A stretch of 64,000 nt of DNA from Viscum album (lineage: Eukaryota > Streptophyta > Magnoliopsida > Santalales > Viscaceae). The first letter of the stretch is position 1; the number at the start of each line of letters is the position of its first letter. Below the pieces are notes generated by a model. It worked only from the letters and a program-made list of their open reading frames with translations, had not been told where the DNA came from and did no database searches. Location of the stretch: assembly GCA_963277665.1 (NCBI GenBank), contig OY728147.1:1263989424-1264053423 (forward strand), in the 5' to 3' direction. Shown piece by piece: positions 24,715 to 37,399 of the stretch. The position numbers were made by a program, and so were the translations under genes.

Positions 24715-26160
24715 AAAATTACCTATACAAATTATATTTTATATTATAATCAGATGATAGGTTAGGATACATCTCTTTTATATTTTCCTATAGTTATATT
24801 ATCTCCTCCAATTACTTATGGTTTCTCCATATTACATTTGCATGTTTAGTTGTGTTGTTTCATAAGACCTTTTCTCCACAATCCAAGATCTTCACTTGCC
24901 AATCCTCATAAGAGGGATCATTTTATAGCCATTAAAACAGTAAATTGAATATATGTGAGGGATATGTTATATAATTTCTCAAGTCAAATATGTGGAATAC
25001 ATGATGTACTTGTGACATGGTTGGTTGAAGTGTTAATCGATATAGAAAAATATCATTGTGATCAATAGTCTCAAAGGAGACGATATACCTAGAATACAGA
25101 TATCTCTTCAGTAGAAGTCTCGTGAATATATGACATGTTGATATTTATAAGAGTTCTTTATCTAAAACCTAAAACTCCATGTCCCGTTGATGATTTTTAG
25201 CATAGCAATTATATAGACTCTAAGTAGCCTGAATTTGTTGTTGAATAGTCATGGCCATTTCTACCATTTCTTCCACCATTTCAGGTAATAGTATCTTGTG
25301 TGAACCAACTTCATCCTAGTATCAAAAAAGTCACAACTATTTACCACAAAAGGGAATCATATTGATCCATTTGGATAATTAATTGAATGTTATTATTATA
25401 TGAAAAAAGACTAGTAGAAGATGCTGATTCAATTCACCATCGAACACCATTATGTATATTGTCAACTTGTCACCAAATATAATAATAGTCTTCTTAGATG
25501 GGTCATCTGTATATAGGTGATAAGATAAAATTATATTCATTTCTATTGTTAGAATATGTGGACGACTCTTCCAAAACCTAGAGGTAAATCTAGTATCTCA
25601 ATATGATATAATTGAGAAGGGTACCCCAGGAATCGTCCCGGATTCCATATTATATATTTGTGAATGTTGATCGAGTGAGATGTCATCGCAAATTGTAATG
25701 CAGAGAGATGTCTATATAAGAATATCCGAAAACCCATTAAAATTTATTTTCTTTTCATGTCATCAAAATTCTAGTGGAAACATGTAGGTTGTGGTTTCCA
25801 ATCTCATTATAGTTATTGTAAATGATTTCATCATCCCCTTATTGTTTTTTTATTTTTTATTCCCTCATTGACATTCCAGACAATTCGATGTATATTCGAT
25901 GATATCCTCTTATTTATTATTCCACTAATAGTTCTCTTAGTGTTCTTAATTCATCTATGCGATCCTTGTGTTGATGGAGAAGATCAAGGTATGAGAATTA
26001 GTAAAAATGACATTTTTATCTATGTATTTGATGGTAGACATAATCATCACCCAAATCATTCAACATATTCCTTGTAAATTTTGAATTATATGGATTTACC
26101 AATTTTAATAGCATCTATATTAATATAAATTTCCACATCTTATCACTTAACATATATTAT
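24715..26160 (-). pseudogene. pol: Integrase and C-terminal tail remnant, element H-J
   Basis: The DNA aligns along its length with the integrase of element E. Clear anchor points are gagggatatg...atacatgatgtac (24,958-25,012), matching the tail near 59,078, and gactcttccaaaacctagagg (from 25,563), matching the segment that encodes the second catalytic Asp region near 59,660. A frame at 25,549-25,737 spans this part, but frame and catalytic codons do not match the functional reading. Stops are frequent, so only the nucleotide match shows the origin. Confidence 0.65.
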
Positions 26161-26329
26161 ATTCTCTAAAAAGGTTTTTTGAGAAATAATTTATGAAATG
26201 AATGATTTTTTTCCGACATTTTTTATTCCAATGTCTATCCTTTTCATATATATAAATATTATATATTTCTCAATTAACATTACTGATAAACATAGTGGAT
26301 CTTTTCTGTATAGATAATTTTCCATTATA

Positions 26330-26895
26330 TTCACGTTAACAATATGGTAGTGGATTGAGGTGTTATAATCTTTGATGGTATCTTACAATACTCAGGGGTA
26401 TATATTATTATCCATATGTATGAATATATATTTTAGGAACCTGTTGTCATAATATATCTCACACCTCTCCCCATAGATATAATACCATCATATTTTCAAT
26501 GTGAAGATTAAAAACACCATTTATATACCTTATGGGTGATATATTTTATAATGAAATTTTATTTTCCTTGAAAAATATGGTGTCACATTTTTATTTTTTA
26601 TTGGTATGTATCTTAATACCATCTTTGATGCATCATTGTTTACTATGAAGAGTTCCCCACTTGTGGATTGAGTAAATATTGGTGTAGTGAAAAGAATATT
26701 TTTCAACACTTTGAAGTAGTCTTCACTCTATATGGTATAGAAAAAATTTATTTCCTTTCAAGTAAACATGGTTAGTGGGTATTTGAATATTGATAAATTC
26801 CTCCCATATCATCTATAATTTCTAACTAGTCAACGGAAAATACAGATCTTCTTTGCAGATATAAGTACCTAGACTTCAAAATTAAATAATAATGA
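26330..26895 (-). pseudogene. pol: RNase H and RT-connection remnant, element H-J
   Basis: Aligns by nucleotide sequence with 60,440-60,960 of element E: tatctcacacctctccccatagatataa (26,454 onward) matches the YLFGEKCEIYT coding region, gatgcatcattgtttactatg (26,627) matches the catalytic SDASK region, and gataaattcctcccatatc (26,790) matches the RT-RNase H connection. Identity then stops abruptly at about 26,895, where LTR B begins. No usable reading frame remains. Confidence 0.65.
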
Positions 26896-28726
26896 TATTT
26901 TTGTAATGAATACAATATCTTACATTTGATGATATATTACTATTTATATTATAAAATAATTTGTCCATAACACTTATTTTAAAAAATAATAAAATAAAAA
27001 GTGGACACATCGAAATAGTATTCATTTTTTCAAATGTATATAACATTAAAATTAAGTAGTATTTATTTTCACTAGAAATATCTATATAAATCCCCAAGAA
27101 TTATTAATTTTCCTTTTTCCCATCCATTAAACCCTTGAAACACACTTTAAAACAAGGAATGATCATAATAATATTAGTAAGGGATATAAAATAATGAAAA
27201 CCATTTGTGTAATGAAAACCTAGAAAAATCAAATAATGTTTAGATTTACATTCAATATTTTTTAAGTGTAAGATGTAATATATTTTCACCTAAAAAAATT
27301 CTCAAAGAATTATATTAAATCCCATAAGATGAAATTAAAATCTTATATTGGTGACTTATTACATCATATTCATAAGTCCATTCCAGAATCCATTTAATTG
27401 GAAGAACAGTATGGACGACATCAAATATAATTGTTTCCCAATACATTGTATCATTATCTAGGCATACCAATTCCTCATGTACAATTATAAAGTACCATAT
27501 TATGTATAAAATATTTTTAGTATTTCTATTTTTAGTTATAGTACATATAAAAACACTCTTACAAACACTTACATAATTTTTTTTGGATATCAAAACGTGC
27601 TTTTCGTTTAAAAAAAACTTTTCAATATAAAAAACAATTTTAAATGAAAAATCTATTTTGAACAAAAAATAATCCTTTTCGTTAAAGAAAAATCTTAATT
27701 AAAAAATTATCAACTAATTAATAGGTTTTTTCTATTATGATAACATGAAATCTAGAAATCAAATAATGTTTAATGTGGTGAAAATTTGTGGTTGTCCCAC
27801 AAAACCAACCTTTTTTTTATTTTTCAAAACGTTCCTTATAGAACATATAAAAAAATACATATTGAGAACCCTTGAAATATTGTAAAAGATACATAAATTT
27901 TGAATTATTTAATTTTTAATGACCTTATAAAAACATTGATAAACTCATTTTAAAATCATTGGTATGGAAGAGAAATAGTGATTGAGGGAAACATTTAAAC
28001 AATGTTTTTTGGAATGAAAATACCCTTATCACTTGGGAAACATCTGAATAATAATACAAATGAAATAAAAAATATTAAATACTATAATATTATATAATTC
28101 ATTATATAAAATTCCAATGGGTTTATTTATGCGTCATATAAAATAATTAATCTACATTGAATCATATTTTTCCTTAATGAGTGAAAATTGAGATAAAGTC
28201 TCTTGCATTGAGTCTTTCTTGTAACATGTGACTTTATCATCTGAAATAATAATGATATGTGAATTATTTACATTACAGAGAACCCTTATGAAGTTAATTT
28301 TTTAAATATATTTAACTTAATAAAATGTTTCATAAAATTACATTACCAATTAAATTTTTGTAACAAGTTGTGAATTGTTACAACTTATGTGTCAAAAATA
28401 AATCTTACAGGTTGACAGTGGTAACTGTATTAATTATTTAAAAATCCCAAGAATATTAATAATTATAAAATTTTTATATTATTACATAAATTATAATTTT
28501 AATACCTATTTGGAATGTCTATTTGGAGAAATCGTTTATGTTATGATCAACGAGATGTTAGGTAACATCAACGCATTAGTAACGTTTCCATTTTTCATTA
28601 ATCATTAACAAAATTTGATAATTAATATTTTATATGTACATAAGGATATTAATATCATATACAAAATATAATATATTAAATTTACTTAAATATATATTCC
28701 ATTATTTGTAGTTATAATCTGAAAGT

Positions 28727-28773
28727 AACAATGCTTTGTGAAGGTGGTATTCCACATGTATACAAACATCGTT
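28727..28773 (-). other. LTR hairpin B1
   Basis: AACAATG 28,727-28,733 and TTTGT 28,735-28,739 pair with ACAAA 28,762-28,766 and CATCGTT 28,767-28,773: a 12-pair stem with one mismatch and one bulge. Inside, GTGG 28,744-28,747 pairs with CCAC 28,752-28,755 around loop tatt. This is the longest stem of the set. Confidence 0.65.
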
Positions 28774-28938
28774 ATCACCTTTTCAGTGAGGGGAAAGGTA
28801 ATAAATAAATGATATATTATATTTTTAGAATGATAAGTATTTAATTAATATCATTATTATTTCATTTATATCACTTATATATTAATTATTATTAGCCTTA
28901 TACCTTTTACGTACTATGTTAGTGAAAAATAAATCACA

Positions 28939-28972
28939 TCTCTTCAAGAGGCGGTAGTCTGCGGAATAGAGA
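28939..28972 (-). other. LTR hairpin B2
   Basis: TCTCT 28,939-28,943 pairs with AGAGA 28,968-28,972; GCGG 28,951-28,954 pairs with CTGC 28,959-28,962 (one G-T) around loop tagt. It lies 207 bases from B1. Confidence 0.55.
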
Positions 28973-29132
28973 ATCCATTTAATCGAATCCCTGAAGAAAT
29001 GGAATATAAAAAGGTATATATGTTATAAAAAAATCCATAGTTATAATTATATAATTACTATCCTATATATAAATTATATCTATCATCATACCCATCTGTG
29101 AAAGGTGGTAATGATAAAATGAATGACAACTG

Positions 29133-29164
29133 TTCGTGAGGTGGTAGTCTGTCATATAAACGAA
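29133..29164 (-). other. LTR hairpin B3
   Basis: TTCGT 29,133-29,137 pairs with ACGAA 29,160-29,164. The inner GTGG/CTGT pairing is weak. It lies 190 bases from B2. Confidence 0.5.
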
Positions 29165-29506
29165 TGATGATTTCATAAGGAATTTGTTTGAAAATAGAAA
29201 TGATTTAGTATATTCAATTAATATAAAAACATATAAGGATATGTAATATATGGGTGATAATATATAATCTTATTTTAATAAAAAATAATTATTTAGAGAA
29301 AGAGATAACACAAAAACACTCGTTGATGAACATGACATATTCTTCGGCTATCCCCATTAGGATTACAAAAAAACCCTTACTTAATTGTATTTATTAATAT
29401 TAAGAGTATTATAAGATAAGATATTATATTTGGGAAATAATTTTCAAATTTAATGGTAAAACCAATAGGTTTTGAGTGTGTGAAGAGAGGTTGATAGGCG
29501 ATGTCC

Positions 29507-29514
29507 TTTTATAA
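29507..29514 (-). promoter_or_regulatory. TATA box of LTR B
   Basis: The minus strand reads CTTATAAAAGGACATCGCC, matching the promoter of LTR D (CTTATAAAAGGACACC). Confidence 0.6.
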
Positions 29515-29959
29515 GTGGGGGAAAGCAAAAATTGTTATTATTAATGGAAATGAGTGATTCCATGCTTTATATTAATAGAAATGGTCAAGAATGGGAAATT
29601 ATAATAAAATAGTTGTGGAATGTTATAATTATGTCAATAAAATAGTTTTATACAAGTGTATAGGTAATTTTTACACTTATCATTTTAGTTTACCCCCCCC
29701 AGTAAACCGATTTTTACCTCAAATGTGGTAATTAATCCTTAAAACATTCCCAAATAATTTTTTTGAAAATATTTTGACTATATAAGATAATATAAAATAA
29801 AATAATTTAAAAAATTGATTCCTTTTTTTAAATTCCATTAATATAAGTGTAAAAAATTATTAAAAAATTAATCAAAGTGGTGAGATGAGAACGTAGGACA
29901 CTAATAGAAAATATAGAAAAATATAGAGTATTTTAATATCATATTTCAAAAAAAAGTTA

Positions 29960-30390
29960 AATCAAATAACCTAAATTGGATTAATTGATTTACAAAAAAA
30001 CTATAAAACCCCATGGTGATGATCTAGGTCAAATTAAATGTGTATATAATAAATCTTATATTTTATTTTTAAATTTTAGAATTTCAAATTGAGCTATTAA
30101 ATAAAGAGGTTTGGAAATATTCAATGATTCATATAATATATAAATATTAAACTCAACCGTCTTTATCAGAAAAACACAAATAAAATCATCTAGAAACACA
30201 TATGTGAAATCATTTATTATTGGAACAACACTTTTTTAAATACATTCTTTATTTTGAACAATATGACATTGGTAAAATTCACTACTATCTATAATAAATT
30301 TTGAATATTTTTGGTAAGTTACCAAAAATATGGAATCATTGAACACAAGTATCTTATATCCACATTGTATCTTAGCATGATTAAATGAGA
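29960..30390 (-). pseudogene. pol: RT N-terminal fragment, element H-J
   Basis: On the minus strand the codons at 30,008-30,022 read SSPWG, the N-terminal RT motif that in element E is at about 61,525. It lies between protease (right) and LTR B (left), as expected. The catalytic part of RT, which should continue to the left, is missing: LTR B and its flank take its place. The rest of the stretch to the protease shows no clear motif. Confidence 0.55.
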
Positions 30391-30391
30391 T

Positions 30392-30690
30392 CTATTCCAT
30401 ACAAAGAATGAAATCAATCATTATTTGGTCTAGTTCAACAGAATTATATAAAAAACCCGTCCAAATGATAAAAATATAATAGATCCTATAAATCATGGTC
30501 TCTATAATATTTACTCGTATAGTTCTCAACAAAAGATATATCCTAAAATCATTAGGTGGTATTACCAATTTACATGAACATTTATCTGAAATGAGGGAAT
30601 GTGATGATCTAGAGTCAAATAGGGTGGTGGAATAAAAAGAATACATAAGTAATATACATGTTACCAATTCATGTGATCACTTAACATCAA
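30392..30690 (-). pseudogene. pol: Aspartic protease remnant, element H-J
   Basis: The frame 30,392-30,667 reads STTLFDSRSSHSLISDKC and KLVIPPNDFRIYLLLRT, the active-site half of a Ty3 retropepsin. The motif is DSR instead of DSG, a GGA-to-AGA type change that removes the conserved glycine next to the catalytic Asp. The C-terminal half (the ILGMDW region) is not recognisable and there are stops around the frame. Confidence 0.75.
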
Positions 30691-30769
30691 CTATTTTCGT
30701 ATCAAATGACTTTTCTACGAATTCTTATTTTTATTCATTCCGATTTAAATCCAATGGTAGAATGTATTG

Positions 30770-31701
30770 TCACACATTAGCATAATAACGTAGCTCATTC
30801 AAATTAAAACACCACACTATTGAATGGATATTTGTTACGCTGTTAATTGGTCGTTCATGCCAGTTTTCTTTATAATCACGAGCCATGTGATGAAAATGAC
30901 CCCACTGGAAGCATTTTCCATATCTAATATAACATTCACTAAAATATAAACTTCCACACATAGAACAGTTTTCGGCATTCCTCTCGATATCAGAGAGGGT
31001 TGTTTCTCTATTGACAACCACCTTTATATTTTATCCTTTATTAACATGATGAACATACGAGTCAGTAAACTCCACCTCAACTTTATCATCAAATTAAAAA
31101 CATTATAATAACTTTTAAAATAATTTTTGGCCATTTATATTTGTAAAAATTAGTTTTAAACAGAGTAAAATCTATTTGTTTTACTATTATTGTCCTGAAT
31201 AAAATACATCACACACATAGGAACTATTGGGATGTTTTTTTCATATAGATCAATAAAATTTATATCATTTTCCCAAAAATATAGGATTTTTTTCCACTGA
31301 TTGAATAAATAATTATTGGAAATATTATTAATGGCACATATTGTAACAATTTTCTCATTATATAAAATAAATATCATATTTATCTAATAGAATTCTTAAA
31401 AAAATTCCACAAATAATCAGTTTCAACTTCAAAATGAGAAACATCATGAGTTACCTTTTTATGTATCAAACATCCCATGACCTCAAATATCCTCTACAAG
31501 GAATTTATAAATCCTTAAGATACCTTATGGTTACATGATCATTTGATTGATAGATAATGTTTTATTTAATGAACTGATCTGGGGAGACAATTTTCTTTAT
31601 GGTAGAATGGGTTCCCCTATATCATGGATACTGACACCATTAATATTTTTTGTCTGTTAATCCATCAGGAGAAGAAAATATTCTATTCCAATTCCAACCA
31701 T
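30770..31701 (-). pseudogene. gag: gag remnant, element H-J
   Basis: The left part encodes a degenerate double zinc knuckle (frame 30,770-31,021): CSMCGSLYFSECYIRYGKCF then QWGHFHHMARDY, fitting CxxCG..H.GEC..G...CF.CG..GH...DC with two cysteines replaced by Trp and Tyr. At the right end the minus strand has ATG at 31,699-31,701, preceded by the same ccagccat-like context as in elements A and E and giving a leader of 215 bases; I take this as the gag start. Between them, stops and frameshifts leave no continuous frame and the capsid is not readable by eye. Confidence 0.65.
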
Positions 31702-31916
31702 CAAAGTATGAATTTTTGAAAAGTAATTTTCCGAATAGTGATTTTATATTATTATTTTTCTATTTTCTCTATGGAAACCCGTTTAGAACATAATTAATAT
31801 AGATAAATAAAGAGTGTAAATTTTAAATAATATATCATTTCAACATAAAAATAAAATATAATATTTCATGATTATGATATTATAATTATCTTAAACTATA
31901 ATTTTTTCTAAAATGA

Positions 31917-31928
31917 CTTCTAATATCA
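31917..31928 (-). promoter_or_regulatory. Primer-binding site, element H-J
   Basis: On the minus strand TGATATTAGAAG, a decayed match to TGGTATCAGAGG. Its changes from the element A site are all transitions. It sits two bases from the LTR edge at 31,931, exactly as in element A. Confidence 0.6.
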
Positions 31929-31930
31929 AT

Positions 31931-32260
31931 TATAAGGACCTGATATTAAACATCACATAATATTGAGTCCTCTAAAATGAATTCATCCTATTAAATGTGA
32001 GGATCTCTTCAAGTTTAGAGTTTTGGAGAATTAGGCCATAAACTAGACAAAACAAAACTATAAAATACAAAGATAAAACTTCCAATTAGAATCTATTTTT
32101 ACCTTAATAATTTACTTTTAAAAAAATAATTATTTCTTTTCATAGAATATATCCATGAAATTAAACATGACTTCTTTTGTTTCATTACCCATCCTTTAAC
32201 CATGTGAAAATTATTTTAAAACATGGGATGAGAAAAAAATCGATGTATGGGACAAAAATG
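31931..32260 (-). repeat. 5' LTR of element H-J (readable part)
   Basis: The left end TATAAGGACC...TTAAACATCACATAATATTG aligns with the left ends of LTRs C and D, and ggagaattaggccata (32,025) matches LTR D at 50,027. The match fades after about 32,260. The remainder is either too decayed to follow or cut by another insertion. Confidence 0.6.
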
Positions 32261-34300
32261 ATAGGCCTGAATAACACAGACATAATCAATAGGCAGGTGG
32301 ATTGGGTCTCATCGGTAGTTATTATATATCCTAGAAATTAAATCTCTTTGATATTTATGAAGATATGGATCTTTCTCTTCTATATATAATATGAGTAAAA
32401 GATAAATAGTAAAGATGAGAAAATAATATTTTATAGTGGTTCGAGGAACACATATCCTTCAGTCCACTCTACAAACAGTATTATTTTGATGTTAGAAAGT
32501 TTCTCTAGAAACGTCCTCTTATCACAAGACCGTAAAATCAACAACTTAATGTATCTAGTTTAAACTTTTAGGATAAGGATAATAGTACCTTCTAGTTTAT
32601 TAATAGTGAAATGATTCCCTCACATCTTAGAGTAAGAAGAAGAAACATAATAAACAAGTGATTCTACGTATTCGAAACTCCAATTATATAAAATAGTTTC
32701 ATTTATAAAATTTTATAGGCTGAACACCATAGTTATAGTAGAAACACAAACAATTTTGATCTCCTAATTAAAATATGAAATATATTATGAAATACTAGCA
32801 CCGAAGAGATCCTAGTTTCAAATCATCATATTTATGAATAATATCAAATAAAGAAATCGTTTTACCAGTCAAACATTTAAATGTATAACCACGAAGGGTA
32901 TCTGCTTAAGAATCTAACAAAGTCATTCACATCAATTCTATATAAACATTGTCACAAATACATAGTTTTGTGACTCATGTATCATGTGAATATATAGAGA
33001 ATATATTCTGATATATATATATATATATATATAATAAATAACTCTCATTCATTTGAGAAGATACATGGACGATGACTAATATATCACATATAGTCAACAT
33101 CAAATTATTTAGAATATTCATAAATACACTTAGAAATAATAATTATTTACTTTGTTAAAAACATTTCTATGAATGGATCATAATGAGAATTTCAATTGGT
33201 CATCAAATATATTTGAATTGATCTTTACTTTGGTCAAGACCAATGCATAAATCACATAAAATATATAGGATTTAAACATCCGTTGTTAAATAGTCAAACA
33301 TAGGATTCATCCATGTGATGAAAAAATAGAAAATATTTGGTTGAAAATGTAGATTTTAGTACAATAGTATAGTTGATATACCATATATTTGTTTCCTCAC
33401 ACATTGGGTAACTTCTGAATGTAGGGTTGATGATCCACACAATGTCGAATGCATATATTTAATGATACATACACACTATTTAAATGTAGGGTTCATTATA
33501 TACATGTGGTTTAGAACATATGGTTCATTCCTTATTCTACTCTTTATAATGTAGAGTATGAACAATGATTCTAGAATACGCTAAAAAGAATTTTGAAAAT
33601 TTAAATTATTATTTCTCATAGATAAATATATTGAATATAATTTTGAAATAACATTTCCAATTAATAATAATTTCTAAAACACACCTATTATAATATCATA
33701 AGTAAAAAAACCAAGGGTATTTTTGAGGATCAAAATTAGTACTATTATTAGTGTATTATTCAGATAATACATGACCAACAACCTCCCACTTCTTGCCAAT
33801 CCCAAAACCCAAAAAATAGTTTACATAAAATATAGGGTTTGTAATCATGAGTGAGTTAATATTAATTTTTTATAGTGTTATTTCAATGAAAAGAATATAA
33901 TATTTAATTTGATAATTTTAGGTTAACAAAAATTTCACCCCAAATTTTTGATATAAAAAAGAAAGCATATGAAAATAGATTTAAAAACATTCAACATTGC
34001 ATATTACGGTAAATTAATGTTTTATTCTAATATTGAGAAAAATTAAACAATTGTTTTTTATGTTGAATAGAATAATATTAGAAATAAACACAATGAAAAT
34101 AATAAATAAAAATAGTAATGATAAATAAATATATTTTTATTAAAAAAACTATTATTACAAATTTAATGTTGACTGAGAGAGATTAATGTGGAGAGTTTGG
34201 AAACTGTTAAGGGTCTAGTTTAGAGGAGGCATCGAGTTTTGGATGAGAATGAGTTTCCAAATAATGTTTATTTAATATAGTAAAATGTCATTGTAAATTA
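32261..34300. other. Unassigned region, probable LTR remains
   Basis: No coding signal. The segment ttttatagtggttcgaggaa (from 32,432) has the atagtggttcg form often found in plant LTR leaders, suggesting a copia LTR, possibly the 3' LTR of the element to the right, but I cannot place its ends. It contains an (AT)11 run. Confidence 0.35.
33011..33033. repeat. (AT)11 microsatellite
   Basis: Twenty-three bases of uninterrupted AT alternation, directly visible. Confidence 0.9.
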
Positions 34301-36779
34301 TTTAAAATATTATAATATAGTTGACAAAACAATATTTTTTTAGCACCGACCCACATTCAAACCTTAAATATGATGGAAATTTATAATTCATGTAGATATT
34401 ACAATATTTATAGAAGTTGATGGAGTTTTCAATTAATCGATTGAGAATTATCCTGATTCCTAGTTCAATTGAAGATAATTGAGTAATAATATCTCTCTAA
34501 TTATCTAACAATGCATTCATTGGAGTACTGTTACCCAGAAGGGATTGATTTTTTTCATTCATATCATACATTACTCAAGTGATTCCCTGAAATCTTCATA
34601 CTAGAGCTGGTGATGTTTGTTCTGATGAGTTAGAACCTCCGGATTGAATAACACATACTTTAATTTATTGAAATTGACTTCCCAAATAACATTTTATATA
34701 TGAACAATCTATTATAGAAAAAAATAATAATTTCAGTTCTAAAAATTCTCTATATTTCCCTATGAAATTAATCCTGATCAATTCAGTATTCTAAATTTTC
34801 CCTAAGATTATAAAGATGAATCTACACTCTTTTAATTTTATCGCTACAAACTGTTGAATATCTCAAATCCACTAAATATTTTTTAAAAACCTCTAATTCT
34901 CCTTCCAAACAAAAATTTTCTTCTTTTTTCCTGTTGTATTGGGAAACCAATACTTCAACTACATTTTTAATATAATGAGAATGTTTTGTTTCAAGAACAT
35001 TAGATAGTTGGCCTCATTCACCCAAGGATAAATATTTATTCTCTACTATTCTCATTTGTATGTATAATTTTTAATTTTATGAACCTCTATTACCTTATCA
35101 AGTTCATTTATTTCCTTGTCCATGCAATCCTCTACTCAATTAATCAATTGATTCAGGACTAACCTTGTATATTCATCTATTACATGAGGATCTTCGTCAT
35201 CTTCTTGATAATTTCATGGAATTTACACTTCATTATGATTTTGTTAAGACTATGATTCTTCTTGATGATGATATCTTTTTATCTTTGTATTGATAGTATA
35301 ATTTACCAATGATGATATTTCAATAACTTTAGAAAACTCTAAAATAGGTTTTGGTTTTTCAGTACCCTAAATTTCAGGTTTTCCCCTAATTCTCTACCTA
35401 AAAACAAGAGCCTAAACATTTGGTTCTCCCAAACTTTTTTTCAGTAGTGGGGGAAAATATTTCTCAGCTTATGAAATAGAAAGATCATAACTAATGTGAC
35501 ATCTCTATTGGTTTACATAATCATTGATTCGTAATTCTGGAAAATCGCCTCTTTAAATAGAAAAAGAACATCAAAATATTCTTTACTACATGTGAGTTGT
35601 AGATCTAGTTCATTGTTGGGTTTCCACACCAATAGGCAACACCACTCTTTATTTAGAACTCCAAAAGTTTCATATTTTACTTAATGTACTATAATTAATG
35701 AAATTTTTGTGATGACATCTAGAGTTAATTGAAGAATCCCTTATTATCGTTCTATGATGAAACATCATTAAAATTATCCTTCTATAACAATAAAAGGAAA
35801 TATTTACCTCCTCTTAGTAGTAGTGGTCCGTGTACCTCAACATGTACTATGGGAAGTTAAGCCTCCTATAAATCATCATTAGAAACATAATATACAAATA
35901 TGGATAAGAATATTATCAAGTTAAGAAGTCCCTGGAAGACATTACGACTAAATAAACATGACCAGTATCTTTTATTCATCATCAAGATCCTACTCTATCA
36001 ATTTTTTTATTTAGTTAAAACCAAATTGAAATGATAGAATAACATTAGAATAATGTTCTTGGTATCCTATTGATTGTAGATCCAAATGTTGAACCCCTTC
36101 ATAGAAAAATCAAAAAAATAGCTATTTTGGTCAAAGAGAATGAAAAATCCTTATGATAAATCGTATCATTAACTATATTCATTGTATCGATAAAACTTGA
36201 AATTGAATTTCTAAATAAATATTGGACATAATCGTAAAAAATTTAAACTATTTTCTTATATATAAAATATTCTGTAGACATTGAAATTCTAGAGAAATCA
36301 TGAGAATAATATTTATTTGATAAATCTTTACAAAATATATGACATTACCATGAAGAATTATCTTGTAAAAAATACGCTTTTTTGTTCCACTTTGTTCGTA
36401 TACTTCTACCATCGACATTTCAGATAATCTAATGTTTGATGTTTTCATATTATTAGGTGTCATTAGAGATAGAGTTATATAGTAGGTGAATGTTTTAAAA
36501 ATCTTACAGTAAGTGATCAAATATAGGATGTGTATTTTTATGGTTTAGTTGTTAGTGTCTTGGTTTCTCAAGATGATTACATATTGTAATCAATAATTTC
36601 ATTATTTTGGAAAAAATCATTTTTAAAAAATAAGAGAGATAAATAATCTTTATTTTAAATAATCAATAATACTAAAATAAATTAAATATGAATAAAAATG
36701 ACTAATAGAAAAATAAAAAAATATGTTAGTAAACATTTATTTAAAATTAAATACTCATAACACAACTTAATAAAAGTAG
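34300..36779 (-). pseudogene. Possible third-frame (env-like position) remnant of the copia element
   Basis: This lies 3' of RNase H, where SIRE elements carry an additional ORF. Short minus-strand stretches look protein-like: GGSNSSEQTSPALV near 34,600, MNALLDN then RDIITQLSSIELGI near 34,480-34,520, EDDEDPHVIDEYTRLVLNQL near 35,150-35,200, and KYFPPLLKKSLGEPNV near 35,440. A 90-codon frame lies at 36,248-36,520. None identifies a family, there are no membrane segments I would trust, and the frames are not continuous. It could equally be unrelated sequence. Confidence 0.3.
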
Positions 36780-37110
36780 AACCTGAAATGGAAATTGCTT
36801 CAGTAAAAATATCAACTTGTTGATAATCAGTATTTAAAAATAATAAAGGTATATCATTGTTAAGAATTGGATATATTTTAAAATGATGTTATATATCAAT
36901 AATCTTGGTTCTAGAATGACTTATAGGATTTTGGAAATTTTAATATCAATATTATTATTACCTAAAATAGGTATATTATTAAAATTCTGTGTAAAGTTCA
37001 ATAAGGTGTGTTTTATCCAAAACACTTATGCATAATTAGTACTAGTATATATATATTCATCCTTAGGTATTGATAGGGAAACAACATCTTGTATCTTACT
37101 CAACCATGAA
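36780..37110 (-). pseudogene. pol: Copia RNase H remnant
   Basis: Minus-strand fragments match SIRE-type RNase H: ESMVSWLSKIQDVVSLS (family: GSLVSWSSKKQNSVALS) followed by an EYI...VFWIKHTLLN segment at about 37,000-37,110, then IPILGNNN...ISKIL, and finally NTDYQQVDIFTEAI (family: T.DQLADIFTK) at about 36,795-36,835. The expected AEAEY acidic residue is altered (PKDEY). Frames shift between these pieces. Confidence 0.8.
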
Positions 37111-37399
37111 ACCATAGATTCCCCTAAAATATAGAAGGTCCCTAATGTGATTTTTTCTATCTATTCTATATCCCCAAATTCAATATCAAAATGTTATATT
37201 AAATTAAATGAAAAGGAATATGGGAAATGTAGTGATGCAAAAAAGGTTCCTCTAAAATATTGAAAAATTAATTTGACATAAATATGATGGTATTATTTTG
37301 GGGAAGATTAAAATCTACCAAATGAACACATAAATCATATTATGTGTAGTTTTCTAGCAGCAAGATACAATAAATTTCCTTTCATACCATTATATAACT

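Larger units (their letters stand above)
26902..29692 (-). repeat. LTR B, inserted within the RT of element H-J
   Basis: The left end TGTAATGAATACAATATC aligns with the left end of LTR C, and agtaagggatataaaataatg (from 27,175) matches LTR C at about 43,150. Three hairpins and a TATA box are at the same spacing as in A, C and D. To the right of the TATA the U3 is only about 180 bases long before eight C (29,693-29,700), which resemble a minus-strand polypurine tract followed by gattttTACCTCAAA like the end of pol. The right border could alternatively be near 29,960, where RT sequence resumes. Open frames inside, including one of 116 codons at 27,315-27,665, align with non-coding LTR and are chance. 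Confidence 0.6.
21335..32260 (-). mobile_element. Ty3/gypsy element H-J, nearly full length, interrupted
   Basis: On the minus strand: 5' LTR (J, only its first 330 bases readable), primer site, 210-base leader, gag, protease, RT fragment, [inserted LTR B], RNase H, integrase, tail, polypurine tract and 3' LTR (H). The leader length equals that of element A and the primer-site geometry is the same. Both the left border of H and the extent of J beyond 32,260 are uncertain. All coding parts are heavily broken. Confidence 0.65.

Noticed and set aside
27315..27665. 116-codon minus-strand frame as a gene
   Set aside because: The DNA aligns with non-coding parts of LTRs C and D, where the frame is not kept.
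28944..28990. tRNA-like or pol III promoter in LTR B (tcgaatccc after ggtagtc)
   Set aside because: Box B-like but no box A at proper spacing; better explained by hairpin B2.
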